A stretch of DNA of 64,000 nucleotides, taken from positions 496,001-560,000 of the forward strand of contig OW569345.1 of assembly GCA_937625935.1 (NCBI GenBank), written 5' to 3'. Source of the DNA: Tetramitus jugosus. Lineage: Eukaryota > Heterolobosea > Eutetramitea > Acrasida > Vahlkampfiidae. Position numbers and translations under genes: made by a program. This document shows, in pieces, positions 9,878 to 23,900 of the stretch. The stretch's first letter is position 1; each line of letters begins with the position of its first letter. The notes under the pieces were generated by a model, which did not search any database, had not been told where the DNA came from, and saw only the letters and a list, made by a program, of their open reading frames with translations.

Positions 9878-10031
9878 TTTTTTTGCTTGATGATTATGCC
9901 GACTTTTATTTTTATCTCTATAAAAATCTTTTGGCCTCAGTTTCGAGCTCAAAAACACGATTTTACAAAATCACACTTTCGAAAAACAAAAACACAAAAA
10001 GCTTTTGAAGAGACACACAAGCAGGAACAAG

Positions 10032-11894
10032 ATGACATCCACTTTCCCTCAGGCCCTACAGGACAAGATTGACGCATGGTTGCAACAAGATCCATACGAG
10101 CCAACTCGCACCGAGATTCAACAACTGGTTGAAGCTAAGAATGAATCAGAGCTAAGCAAGCTTTTGATGCAAAGAATTGCGTTTGGTACAGCTGGTCTTA
10201 GAGCTAGAATGGCTGCTGGTTTTGCCTGCATGAATCCACTCATTGTCATTCAAACGACACAAGGCCTCGTCAAATACTTGGAACAAGTGTACGCCTCTGA
10301 AGATTTGTCATCAAAGAAGCAACAAGGAGTGGTTGTTGGTTATGACGGAAGACACAATAGCAAACTTTTTGCTCAGTTGATTGCCCTAGTGTTCCTCTCC
10401 TCTGGTTTCAAGGTTTATCTGTATGGACAGATTGTGGGTACCCCATTGGTGCCATACGCTGTCAGAAAGTTGCAAAACGTCGCTGGTATCATGGTTACTG
10501 CATCTCACAATCCAAAGCAAGACAACGGGTACAAACTCTATTGGAACAATGGTTGCCAAATTATTGAACCACACGATCAAGAAATTACAAGACACATTTC
10601 GCAAAATTTGGCTATCTGGGACAATGTGAAGCAACTGTTTGATCAATTCGTAGCTACCAAGGGCTCTCAAAATGAAGAACTAGCACATTATCTCTCCCAA
10701 AGTACTGTTGATCCTTTCAACAGCATGACTGCTCAATACTTTGAAGATGTGAAGCAATATTCGTTTGTGGAGAAGACTGCTGATTTGTACAAGAATGCTG
10801 AACCAATTGTTTTCACTGCTATGCATGGTGTTGGTGCCCCATTTGTGACTAAGAGTTTTGCGGCATTCCAATTGCCAGAGTACGTACCAGTGACTGAACA
10901 AAACACGCCTGATCCAGAGTTCCCAACTGTTCAGTATCCAAATCCTGAGGAAGGAAAGGGAGCCTTGGCTCTTGCTATTGCAACTGCAGACCGCGTTAAT
11001 TCCAGATTGATCCTCGCCAACGATCCTGATGCAGATCGTTTGGCTGTCGCTGAGAAACAAGAGAATGGAGAATGGAGAGTGTTCAATGGTAACGAAATTG
11101 CATTCTTGTTGGCTAGCTGGGTTTGGGAGGACTATAAGAAGAAGCACAGTTCTGGATATGATCAATGTGTAATGATCGCCAGTACTGTCTCGAGTAAGAT
11201 CCTCAAGGCAATGGCCAAGGCCGAAGGTTTCAAGTTTGAAGAAACCCTGACTGGATTCAAGTGGATTGGAAACAAGGCGGACGAGGTTCTCAAAGCAGGC
11301 AAAACATTCCTGTTTGGTTACGAAGTCGAAATTGGATTTTTGCCTGGTGATATTTCTTTGGACAAGGATGGTATCAGAACAGCTGCCGTCTTTGCTGAGA
11401 TGGCTCACTTCCTGTACAGAAAGGAAGCCAACTACTCATTAGGAAAGCATTTGACTAATTTGTATAACAAGTATGGCTGGTATTTAATGAGAACGAGGTA
11501 CTTCTTCAGCACACCACCAAAGGCGAACCAAATCTTTGGAGAAATCAGAGCAAATTATCCGACCGAAATCAACTACAAAGGAAAGACATATAAGATCAAG
11601 TCAATCCGAGATTTAACTGTTGGTTATGATAATGCTTTTGAAAACAACAAGCCTACTCTGCCTATCACCCCAGATTCCCAAATGATCACCTTCACTTTTG
11701 ATGAAGAATCATTGGGTGGATTCGGAACAGCCACACTCAGAAATTCCGGAACCGAACCGAAGCTCAAGTGGTACGTTGAAGTCAGTGACGCAGATAAGGA
11801 CAAAGCTTTGATTAAGCTTAACGAGCTCACTGAAGCTGTCATTCAAGTATTTATTCAACCTAGCAAGTACGAGCTGCAAGCTCCTTCAGATTAA
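10032..11894 (+). CDS. PGM2: Phosphoglucomutase-2 / phosphopentomutase
   Basis: Alpha-D-phosphohexomutase of 620 residues. It interconverts glucose-1-phosphate and glucose-6-phosphate, and in PGM2 members also ribose-1-phosphate and ribose-5-phosphate. All four domains are visible: FGTAGLRARM near residue 51; the phosphoserine loop TASHNP with Ser158; the metal loop NDPDADRLA (about 335); the sugar loop GYEVEIGF (about 430); and the phosphate loop RNSGTEPKLKWY (about 575). The length and the early GTAGLRA motif fit the PGM2 branch rather than PGM1. There is no targeting peptide, so it is probably cytosolic. I use the first ATG in the frame. A TATA-like tataaaaat lies about 110 bases upstream. 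Its 3' end is 12 bases from the dynein gene's stop. Confidence 0.92.
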   Translation: MTSTFPQALQDKIDAWLQQDPYEPTRTEIQQLVEAKNESELSKLLMQRIAFGTAGLRARMAAGFACMNPLIVIQTTQGLVKYLEQVYASEDLSSKKQQGVVVGYDGRHNSKLFAQLIALVFLSSGFKVYLYGQIVGTPLVPYAVRKLQNVAGIMVTASHNPKQDNGYKLYWNNGCQIIEPHDQEITRHISQNLAIWDNVKQLFDQFVATKGSQNEELAHYLSQSTVDPFNSMTAQYFEDVKQYSFVEKTADLYKNAEPIVFTAMHGVGAPFVTKSFAAFQLPEYVPVTEQNTPDPEFPTVQYPNPEEGKGALALAIATADRVNSRLILANDPDADRLAVAEKQENGEWRVFNGNEIAFLLASWVWEDYKKKHSSGYDQCVMIASTVSSKILKAMAKAEGFKFEETLTGFKWIGNKADEVLKAGKTFLFGYEVEIGFLPGDISLDKDGIRTAAVFAEMAHFLYRKEANYSLGKHLTNLYNKYGWYLMRTRYFFSTPPKANQIFGEIRANYPTEINYKGKTYKIKSIRDLTVGYDNAFENNKPTLPITPDSQMITFTFDEESLGGFGTATLRNSGTEPKLKWYVEVSDADKDKALIKLNELTEAVIQVFIQPSKYELQAPSD

Positions 11895-11906
11895 TAAACT
11901 AATGGT

Positions 11907-14900
11907 TTATTGATTGACGAAAAATGCACAACCCGATAGAGTAAATTTTTGTTCGTCTTCCCTCGCATAACCACAGGGCACCACGAGCTGTGTTAACAAC
12001 CTTTCCCTCGTGGCTGAGAAGTAAACAGGGACCTGCATGTAGTACATAGATGCTTTGACTTTCATTTCTTTAAAAGTCGCATCTGATATCCAGGAAATTT
12101 CGCATAAAGGAAGGTTAATGAGAGGGGGATCATCTTCGCTGATTTGGTCTGTGAGTGTTACTCCATCAAACGAAGCTCCTTGCATCAACAAATTTTTCAA
12201 TAGTATGCTACACTCATGTTTGTAAGGTTGGTTCTTGGAATCTTTGACTGTCACGATCAGATGGTCGAGACTATCTAATGGTTGGTTAATTTTTCTGGCT
12301 GTCAATTGCTTGAAAGCGTTCAGGAAGATATTGGGGTTAAACAGGCCGCTTAATTCGATCTCTTGTTCCAGTAATGCATTTCTTGAGCTCTTCTCGTGCC
12401 ACTGGATGAGTGAAGAAGTTTTGTTGATCACCTCAGTCAACCACAGCTGAATTTGTGTTGAGGGTCCGTGTTCCCATCTCTCCTGCCATTTTTCTGGTAT
12501 TATCCCAGAAATCAGAGCTGTTGCGTCAGATTGGATTGTTCCAGATATCAGCGTGCTTCCTTTAATAGCTTCATCAATCGCTTTGATCCTTCGATCCAAA
12601 AACTTCACAAATACCCTTGCATTTTTTAGTTCGAGAGACACAAAAATGTGCAATGGATCTATCGTATGCTCATGAGACTTCTCTTGCTTTTCATTTTGTA
12701 AGAGTAGCTTCGAATCTGATATCTTCTGCCAAAAGATTATGATAGGATTTAGAACTGTTGCCCATTGTTCTTTGTTGAAGAAATTTGTGACTTCTGGTGA
12801 TAAAACTAATGCTTTGAGGGAGTCAACAATGCTATTACTCCTGGATATCTGAACAAGTTTGTCTGAGTTACTTGGTAATCCAAAAATCAAGGGATGATCC
12901 ACATCAGATAATGAGTGTATTTTCTTCATAAATTCTACATGAGTACTGGTCGAAGGTATCGCAAAACCTTTTGATAACTCTACAATGTTCGAACTTAACA
13001 AATTGTCATTAAAATACTTCAATAAATAAGCACGAAGCACCCTGTTATCAAAGTCGTTGTCTATTCTTCCTCCATAAATAGCGTTCTCAAGCAAACCATG
13101 TATTGTTGGCCAATCTGGAGTGGATCTATGACTACATGCGGCTTCTATCACATCGCTTGCTGATCGCAAATCAGCCATGGAAAATTCATAAAACTTACTC
13201 CATCCTTGAGGAATAAAACTTCGTCTCTCTTGTACAAGAGCATGGAACCAAGAGAGCGCGAAGAGAATTCGTAATCGGGATTTTGGATTAGCATTTGAAG
13301 TGTTATTCGGAGTGGTCGTGAGGCTTGAATCCCAAGAGTCGAACGTCCTCAACATGTTTTGTTTGATTCCGGGAGGTGATTCAAATGTGATCTTCAATGA
13401 CTGTTGTAAGAGGATAATAGGAAAGTTTTCATGCACTTCAGTGGTCAACCATAGACGGAAGTTTGGATGAGCGGATGGAATAAGCAATGACAACTCCTTC
13501 TCCAACACAGGAAGCCAGGAAACAACCAAGTGAAGATTTTTCAGACATAGCCATTGACCGGAGGAACAGCATCTACGTAGAGACATGAGCGCTTGATTAA
13601 TTTGACCCCCGCCCATTGCAATTTGCAAAAAGTTATCGGAGCCAATTGTTCTGCTGGCCATCTCTTCCAGCTCTTGGGAGGGATCAGTACCAGGAGTAGT
13701 GATCAACAAAATTGGTTCTTGATTGGAACTCAAGTCCTTGAATAGAGTTTCCAATTTCAAGGCAGGTGAGGAAATCGAAGCAACACCAAGTATTTTGCAA
13801 ACAAACTGAGTCATAGCACTATACAATTGTTCTGGTCGAAGTACCTTAATAACAAGGAGTTGTTGGAACGGACTGACCTTTTTACTGGAAGGGAATTCGG
13901 CATAAGCGTTATTAACTTGTAGCCATCTCTCCCAAGTTGCAGCGTCATTTGAGAAATCCAGTTGTTTTGCGAGGTCTGGTAGCTGCTCCAAAAGTAAATT
14001 AAAAACTGTTTTTGCTTCTGTTGGTACCCACTTTGGAGAAGTGCTTCCTGTGGATGCGGCTTTCACAACGGATCCTAAAAAGAAATTCCATTCTTCGTCA
14101 TTAAATAGCTCAGGTAATAGCCCATGAACTAAATGCATTGCAAAGGACAACCTATCTTCTTTAAATAATGATCGACTAAAATAATCGAAAGATGTTCTAT
14201 GCAGTTCTTCAGAAAGAAGGGCGATTCGGGCATTCAAATTAGCTGCTTTGTCCAATGTTGATATCAAAGATTGTTTAAATAAAGTCAAGAACACTGCCAA
14301 GCTAAACTGATACATGTGATTGACCTTGTTTAAGTCTTCGACAAGGAAATACAATCTGCTTCCGGTGTGAGCGAAAGGTCTGTATGCCTCTCGACTTTGA
14401 TCTAACTCCTGCTTCAACCTATTCGAGTCTACTAAGCTGTCCATAATAATTTGGGATCTCTTTTTGATTTCAGTGAGCTTGTTGATCAGTGTAACATTTT
14501 CGAGAATATCTCCCTTTGAATTTGCCAACTCGTTGAGCAATTGACGTTCAAGGTCAGCTAACTGAATTTTGTTCTCCTCCTCCTTCTTAAGTAATTCGGA
14601 TTTCTTTGTTTCAAGCTCTGGATTTTCACTTTGGATCGTGATTCCGAGAAGTTGACCCTCCAGACCAGATTTTGTGACAGTAAAATTCACACGGGTGACT
14701 AATGATTCAGAGTCTGGCGTCAGAACAATATCTGGATTTCTAGTAATTAAAAAGAGCTTAAAGTCATCGCTGTAATCAACAACCTTCTCTCCGATGCGAA
14801 CAGATTTACGAGTACCTTGAGTGGAGACTTCTTGGCGGAGCAGTGGATAAAGGACTGGATCGATAGTATCAACTTCCTTTATGAACAGAGTTTTACCAAA

Positions 14901-17900
14901 TCTAACAGCGAGTTCCAGGGTATGTCCAAACTTTGGATCTTGAGGGTTGGTTGTTTCTACTGACTTATCCATCATATTTGTGTGGAGCCATTCTGTTGCT
15001 TGTTGTGAAGGATCAATAATGAGAGGATATCGAACTGAATTTAAAATTGAAATAGCATTTTCCATTGATAAATCATCTCCAGGAAGACCCTCCGACTTGT
15101 ATCTCAACAATTCTGACTCAGTACTCATAAATGATTTCAAATCAAATTCCTGCTCGGTGCTATCTGATATTTTAACAAATGATAACCATTTGCGAGTGAA
15201 ATGTTTTCGCAGGTCTTCTGAGGTATGAGGGAGATATGTGATGAAGGCGGCGACCATTAGTACAAGTTTTGGAAGTGATTTGATTAATTTTGTTTCTTCG
15301 TCATTCTGCTTACTCCATCTATTTCTTTCTCCGCTTAGTTTCGAAAGTAAGTTTTGAGCTGCTCCAAGAGTATTCTCAGCTTTCTGAACACCAAGTTTGA
15401 TCATAGCTGCATCATCAGTCATTTTCTGGAATTCATTTTGAAGCTCTGTAATTCGAGTGTTAAGGTTCTCGAGTTTAGATTCACATTGTTGTAATTGTTG
15501 CTTATATTGCTCTTGCGACTCATTTAACTCATTCAATTCGGCCTCCATTGGTCCCACTTGTTTGAGAACAGTTGCATACTCAACATTGGCTAATACCCAC
15601 TTGGCGAGAGGGGCCGCAGCCACAGAGGATCTTCTTGCATTTTCCTCCTGGAAAGACGAGGCGGTTCGTTTCAAATACTCGGACACTTCATCGATATCCT
15701 TTGGAGATGCAGCTCTGGCATCAAAGGTAAGAATCTGAGATATTACACCTCTTCCACTTAAAAACTTTTTCATTCCCTTCCAAGAAGTATCTGTCTGACC
15801 CATTAATCTAAGAACACCCTCTAAAATATCACGAATTCCCGCAGGAGGCATCCCAAGGGCTTTAATTTCGTTCAGACTCTCCGGCTTCAACTTGCCGACA
15901 GCTTGTTGGGCACTTTCTAATATTGGTTGGACTGTTGATAATCTTTTCTGTATGGCTTGCCTCTTGTCATTCAATACAGACTCCTCTTCCGTGATCTTTT
16001 CTTGAATTTTCTGGATAATGGTTGTTTCTTTCACAGACTGTTCCATGCTAATCTGTATCTGCTTGAGTGCATCTTCCTTCTGAATCTGTTTTTCTGCCAA
16101 TAATTTCTTTTGTGAAACAGCCTCCTTGGATAATTTATCTACACTCTCTGCTGCTTCATTCAACTTTGCAAGCCCTTTCTGTAAATGCTGAAGCTGCTCC
16201 AATTTACTATCCTTTTTTCGATTGAAAACATGTTTGAAAGAGTCCACAAATCGGATAAAATCCAAAGGAGTAACTTTTGAGGATTCTTTCGAAATAGAAT
16301 CATGAATCATAAGCATACACCTCACAAGCTCCTTTTGCTCAGTATCTGCAAGGGTTTTCATAATTTCAGGCATGGAGAATGTTGGTATCCTCGCATATCC
16401 ATTTCTGCTGAAACTTTCATTCCATTGTATAGAGCACTTCGTATAAATTGCAGGATTTGATTGACAACGGGATAAAAACATAGTATTTGTTGGATCCATA
16501 ATCAGCACAATCCGCAAATTCTTCTTGACTCGAGCAACGAACATACTGTACAGCGAGTCAAAGTATTCAACTCCACTCTGCTCGCGTAATTGAGGTAGCA
16601 TTTGATCATACTCCTCTGGAGAGAATAGTCCAGAGACGTCCCCACTACTGAGTAAACTATTGAGGCTTTCTAGAATGCTCTCATCGGTCAGGTTAAAATC
16701 TTCAATTAGAAACACGACTGGTTTGTCTTGAATGCCAGCTAGTTGCATAATCTGTTTCAAATCATTTCTAAAGTTCTTCACACTGTAACCTAATGACATA
16801 TTAGGTGTGATCAAGTCGAAATTGAGAAGATGGCTAACTAATACTACTGCGTTCTTTCTTCCAGTCCCAGGTCTCCCAACTAACAACAAACTTCCAGAAG
16901 GTTGAGAAAGAACCCGATCAACCCTGGCTATAAACTCGGCATACTCCGATATCAAAAATATTCTTAACTTCCTATTATCCCTTTCATACGTTTTAATTCC
17001 TATCTGGATCACTGTCGCAAATTTCTTGATTGGAAAAGCTACCAGTGCTTTCTTTGCTGAAGTACCACCTTCAGAACTCTCCTTTTGGACTTTTAGTAAG
17101 GAACTAGCTGTGCTTGGAGTGATTCCTGACAAGCTTGTATAAATAAATGGTTCTGCTTTGGAATTAACAACATAACCAAATTGTTCAAAATGACGAAGCA
17201 TGGAAGCTTCGATAGAGTCATATTGCTCAAAATTATCGACCAATCTATCTCTAAATATCCTCCTAGCTTCATAAATAATAACATCCAACAATTCTGTTGG
17301 TGAATCTGTGCTCAACGAATATTGGTAGTTGAGTAATCCAATCATCCATGATGTTAAATCTCTCGGAGTGAATTGATAATGAGCTTGCTCATCGATTGTG
17401 AACTTCGATACTACTTTGTCATAAAAATCAACCATTGCTTGCGTTAGTAAATTGATATTTTGAGGCAGCTTCCATGTCGAGTGGTCACTGAAATCCTTGC
17501 TGAGCGTAGTCTTGAGTATTTCATTAAACACTATCTGGAGTTGATCTTTCTCCGAATAAGATACTGATACAAATCTTATGATCGATGTCAACCTCGGATT
17601 GATAGCATATCTTCCCAACGAGTTACCTGGATTCATACTAGCAACAATTTGAATTTTTTCTAACGATATCCATTCAAGTGACGAATCGTAATAACCCTTG
17701 TATGTAAGTAATTGCTGGATAAATGATATCAGTTGAGTTGTCCCGTACGTATCAGGCTTTGGAAGATTTAAATCCTTCAAGTATAAAATTAATCTCTCCC
17801 TGTCTTTTGGCCTCAGAACTTTACCAGAATTTGTGGTGAATACTCCACAGGTTTGGTTTAGCTTTTGGATAATATGAATCGCGCTCGTCTGAGAGTTGCA

Positions 17901-20900
17901 ATGCACTACAGCTATCTGTGTATTTTTCACCTGTTCAAACGCATTATGAAGTAACATATTCTTTCCACAACCTTCGGGACCGACAACCACAAAAGGTTCC
18001 ATACTTCTCAACCATGGATCAATAATTTTGAGCGATCTCTGAACATCAACCGTTTGAATCATCGGATGTCTGAACAAATCATCAAATGTTAAACCGTGTC
18101 CATCATGCAAAGAATCCAAGGAGTAAGATATGAAACATCCATTTTCTCTACTATAATATGAGTCAAGAGGCCGTCGAATATCAACAGGACTCTCGCCGCA
18201 CAGCTCAAATATTTCTCTCGCAAACTCAGAACGAACATGAAGCGGTAAAATGCTGCCCAAACCTCTGATCAGACCATCTGTAAATTCGCCTTTCCCATAA
18301 TCAGAGTAGTGGATCTTGTCCGTGGAGTTGTATAGATGGGAAAGAGCATTCAGCACTATTCCCATTGTTGTTGTGTCGACAACAAAGTCGTTCATATATG
18401 CAGGTGTCATAAGTATGTCAATTGCTCTGTAAAAGTATAGATCAATAAACTTGGATAATACTATCTGAATATCTGACGTTTGTTGCTTAGTCCAAGCTGC
18501 GACCAGACTCTTCACATCTACATCTTCTTCTGATAAAAAGATCATTCCCATACGACTCACGGTCGCAGGTGACGCATACTGAAGCGAATGGGTTTCAAAA
18601 ATAAAGTTGACATTTGATCCAAATTGAATTCTCTCTCCGTTCGGCATGGTCAACAAATGATTATCATCCAGAACAGAATTTAGGGATTCAATCCATTCGG
18701 GGTCAACATCACCGTCACACACAATCCAGGAGTGAGTATCAAAAGATTCTTTAACAATTTTTCGAGAATTTGCAGTAATAATTCCGTCTGACCACTCTCT
18801 CGTATCCTTATCCATGTGTCCCAAAAGTTGTTGTCTTGGCATTGCCTTGGGATTGACTATATATGTTTTTGTGACCTTTCCTAGCTTGTCGAGGGCTGCC
18901 TTGACAACTCTCCACACAGTGCCTTTCCCACTGCCTGAAGGACCAACCAAAACAACACCCATTCTACCCCGGACTGCCTCATAAAATTGTAACATTTTTT
19001 TCATTTGCGACTCAATAATGATCAGATTCATCTCGGTCAACGTTTCCTTGATTGCGGTTTCTAGGTCCAAGTAAGAAATGTCAGGAGCATCAACACCAGG
19101 GAATACATCTCTCACGATGCTATCAAATATCTTGCCATCATCGTACGTGAGCTTCGAAAGAGTGTTGACTCTTAGTGCCTTGATGATTATTTCAGTCTCC
19201 ATTTGTTTGGTCATCTTGGACGAGTTTTTCTTGGACAACTGGATCTGTCCACCACCAACACGCAAAACTGCTTTCAGAGCTCTCAGACCCCAATCGTAGT
19301 GCTGTTGTGGAGAGAGCAACTGTTTGGATAATGTGAATATCGCTACAAGTTTCTTGCCCAACTCCTTTGCAAACTGGAACCCTTCAGAATAGAGAATGAC
19401 TTCAGCGATCAAATCATTATCTGGAGCAGCCATGGCCACAGATCTAAACAACTGTTTTAAATTATCAGGAAGTTTGCTTCTTCCACCATATCCTTTGCCA
19501 GCAGGATTCAGAGTTACAAATATACCTGCATTTAAATCAACGACAACCTGCTTGCCCAAAATCTCGATCGGAGTCTGCCTCTTTTCCTTAATTGCAGCTT
19601 GGATGATTTGTATTTGTTGGGAAACAGCGGACAACTGATCTTCCTTAAGGCGATTAAACTCATCAAAACAGCCCCAAGCGCCACACTTCACTAACCCAAT
19701 AAAGATGCGCCCCATACTCTTAAAATCAATTCCCTCATCGCAATTAAAAACAAGCACTTGACGACCGAAAAGGTGTCCGAGTGCTTTCACTGACTCTGTT
19801 TTGCCAGTGCCTGCTGGTCCATAAGGATTTCCACCATATCCAAGATGCATACCTTGAGTGAGGGTCAAGTAACATTTGTCCGTCAATGGGGTATGCACTA
19901 GTTTCTGTACATTTCCTTGGTACTCATATGTGTAAGCGAATTGAGCATTACACATCCTTATCACACAAACAGACAAACCATTATTGACTGTTCCCTGCAT
20001 ATAAAATCGAAGTTGCTTTTGCCATAACCAATCATTGACGGTCACGTGAGTAACTGCACTATGCTCCAGTAAACTCTCAACCACATCAATGTTATGAATC
20101 AAGTCCAAAATAAGAGATTTAACTTTCAAATCTAATACTGTGTTGTCTCTTGTATCTATACTGGTAAATGCGTTCAGATTTTGTTTCATTTCCGAAAGTA
20201 ACTTATCTAAGGACCTGTTTGTCAAGGCATACTCACACTTTTTAGTAAATGAGATTGCAGCAGATAGACACAGTACTTGGGAAGGATAAGCACCAATAAG
20301 AAAATCTGAAGAGTTCTCACATTCAACTAATAGTAGTTGAAGTGTGGTTCTCATTTCTTTGTCTAAATCAAGAAGCCACTCCTCTACCTTCTCTGTAATT
20401 TTCACAGGATTTTTCAAGTGAACACATTCTCCTTCTGAGGAGTTCATTGTTAAGATTGCACTGTTCTTATTGTCGAAACCAACAGTATGAATACCCGCAA
20501 ATAATTTCTTGAGGTGCGCTTGGATGATATCAGGATTTTGGGACTGACCAAGAATCTCAAGTAAGTCATCGTCTCCAATAAAATAGAATCGAGGAAATAT
20601 GCTTCGTTTCTCTTCTAAGAATGCGTTTAAAGCTTTCTGACAGATCTCCAGTTGATCTAAAATCTTTTTCAAAATATCACTAATTTTTCTCTTCGCCAAT
20701 TGAATAACACGCCTATCGCTGTCGATATCAGACATTATTCCTTGGAACTCTTTGTCAACCCGACCAAACACCTGCTGATGAGAGGGCAGTGACCCTCTTT
20801 GGAAAATTGGTTCTAGATATATCCACTTTCTCTGGATTTGGTTCAAACTGTGGAGATAGGAATCCAAAGTAATCATTTGTTCTTCCCATGTTGATATCTC

Positions 20901-23900
20901 AACAGCAAATTCAGTAATGAATCTTGAATCCTTTAGAGATTGAAGCAAAGACTGATTGTCTCCTACTTGCGTTAAAACTTCTTTCCACTCTCTGATCAAG
21001 GAAACTCTCTTAGATTGCGTACTTTGACTACTAATTGTCGTCGTATAATCGTAGAGGTTGAACTCAGTGTTACTAGCCCAAATCTTTACCTCTTGTAACG
21101 CTTTCCGGATCTGATCTTCTCCCTGAGCCCTTTCGTTTAATTCCTTTATCTGAGCTAATTTTTGTAATACAACTGAGGATCTCTGAAGAATGTCACCAAA
21201 AGTGAGTGATTCGAGAGTGAGAGTTACAGGAAGACTAAGAATCCGGAATAAACTACTCCAATGCTCCGCGATCCAACCATCTCCTTGCAAAAATTTAATA
21301 ACGTCTCTGAACTCTGACAAACCATCTAATTCATCACGAATAAAAGCGGTTATTGAATTCTTAACCTCAGATTGCGTTAATCTCACATTCCAATTCGTTA
21401 AGAAATCGTCAAACTCAGCTACCGCAATCTTCTTGAACGTTAACCACTCACGACCCTCCATATTTTCAACATTGGCTCGATAATCTTCGTAAACACTCCA
21501 CATTGAGGAAAAGGATGAAATATCACCACTAACATCACTCAAGAATGCTTGAATAGGAAGTGGGACACTATTTTTTTCAGTTGCAATAACAGGGCTGACA
21601 CCAAAGTATTCGCATTCTCTTAGCATCTCATCTGTCCGGATAGTAAGAATCCTCAACTCTTCTTTGATATCCCTAATGAAAATCATATCCTTTTCGCTCT
21701 GATCTCTGTTCGAAAGATTCGTATTTTTTGGTTTGAATTCATGCCAACGAGCATTGAACTTCAATAATTCGTTCGTAAAAGCTTGTAATTTTAACTCTGT
21801 ATCTTTTCTCAGTGAACTCGTTCGATCCTTTAAGTATATCTCATGAGCACTCAATTTATCTCCAAAATCATTCCATTGTTGTCTCACAGAAGATGAATCA
21901 AGACTCACTCCTGCCACACTTCTTAAATTACGATTTAATCGATCAAACTTGTCGAATTCCAAAAAAATAATCCTCTTCTCCTGTGCCAATCTTCTGCAAT
22001 GTGAATGTGACTGTCCTATTTCGTCCATAGATTGCGGATCTTTGTGTAATACTTCAAGAGCACTTATGATAAAGTCAGATATCTTAGCAAGATGACTCTG
22101 CGTCTGCTCTTTTAAGATCTTGACCATTGATTGACCCAACCGTTGAAGTTGATCATCTAGAGATGCTTTAATCTGTAAAGTACTCACTGTAATGCAATCA
22201 ATTCGAATCAAATTTTCTATTCTCTCGACCTCTTTTCCTTTCTCCTTCAGCATCTTAAAGTTTGCCTCCCACTGGCTTTGATCGGTAACGTTCTCACGCA
22301 CTAAAGTCTCCATCTCCTCGTTGGATTCGCCAACAGCCATACCCAATTGTACATGCTCCAAGAATCTTTTCTTTAACCTGAATAGTCGCCCAAAAAGATT
22401 ATGTGCTTTGCTGTAGACAACCTTTAGACCATCGTAATTGCGGAAAATCATCTGCTTATACAGTAACTTATGATTCTTTCCCAAACCACCAAAGCTCTCT
22501 GGGAACGAGATGAACTCCTTCATTTTTTCAAAGTAAATCTCCTTAATTTTCTCGAATGATGGATTAAATTGGATTTTCTTTTCTTTAAAAACCAAGTCCA
22601 CACGAATCTCTTGTAAATTTTCATTTAGAGTTTCTAAACACATTTGATATTGATGTTCAAGCGCTTTATATATTTGAACATCCCAATGATCAATCCACTT
22701 ATCAGTTCTCTTGTAACTCACTTCAAAAAATTTAAAAATCTTGTCAATTTCCTTGATCTTCTCCATCCACATCTCTCGATCTGATAATAGACTGATAGTA
22801 AACAATTGGATAACTTTATCGTGTACCATTGCATGGTACTTACGAAGTTTCCTATTTTCACTCGTTACAATCTCTGATGCTACCTTCAATTGAGAAATAT
22901 ATCTTTCGCCATTGATCCGTGACCAAGCTTTTCGCTGTCTCTCAAATTCAAAAATAACTCGCTCGAAATTGCTAGCGGCATCCACCAGCATCTCACTTTG
23001 AGAAGGAATAACTTGTGTATGTGCATTATTGTAGAAGTTTGCAATCTGTTTCAAGATAACTGCTTGTGTGTAAAACTCCTCTGCCATCTTCGACATATTA
23101 ATTATTTTTCCAGGAACATCAAAACCCAGAGCGCTTAGTTGAGGGACTTCTTGCAAGATAGATACTAATTTCTCGTTATAATTTACGACCATTTTTTTGT
23201 TGGAATCCATACTGATCATATTTGTGTTTTCGAGCTGAAGTGTGCCCATCTTTGAAATATCTTGCATCCACTGGTTAAACTCACGTTGGCAATGATCATC
23301 TAGTTCCCTGAAGAAGCGATCCACCTCATCGATAAACGAAGAGACTTCGGTTAGGTCATGCAAAAAAGTATTACAAACCCACAAAATCTTTTCAATTCGA
23401 TCTTGGATTTGTTTGATACACAACAGCATACTCAAAAAACCAGATATGGTTCTACCTGATACAACGTCATAGAAGGTCGATGCTTTATCAGCGGCCAGAT
23501 CGTGATATTCATTCTGAAACATACCAAATTGTGTTCTCAATTGTCCTAACAGAATTGAGCGCTCCTGTGCCAGGTGATTAAATATATTATGTCTCAGTAT
23601 CAATTCTTTGTGTTGTTGGAAAATATGAACAAGCATCATCGGACGACTAGAAAAATTGCCCAATTTCTCTTTAAGTGTCCCAGCTATTTTCTTTTCTATT
23701 GGTATCATACTAGTCTCGAACTGCAATACAGCATTACCCCACAACTTTCCAGAGTGGGATGTTATATGTAGAGGGTGAATAGATGAAAAAGGTGCAAACA
23801 AGTTTTCTATTATCTTCTGTGACTCATCATTCCTATCGTCCTCTACAAATGTTGATTGTTGAGATAATGTTTGCACAACTTGTTCACAACTCGTTCTAAT

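Noticed and set aside
10680-11408. Long minus-strand frame opposite phosphoglucomutase
   Set aside because: It is antisense to conserved catalytic motifs, has no family similarity, and is explained by the codon bias of the sense gene.
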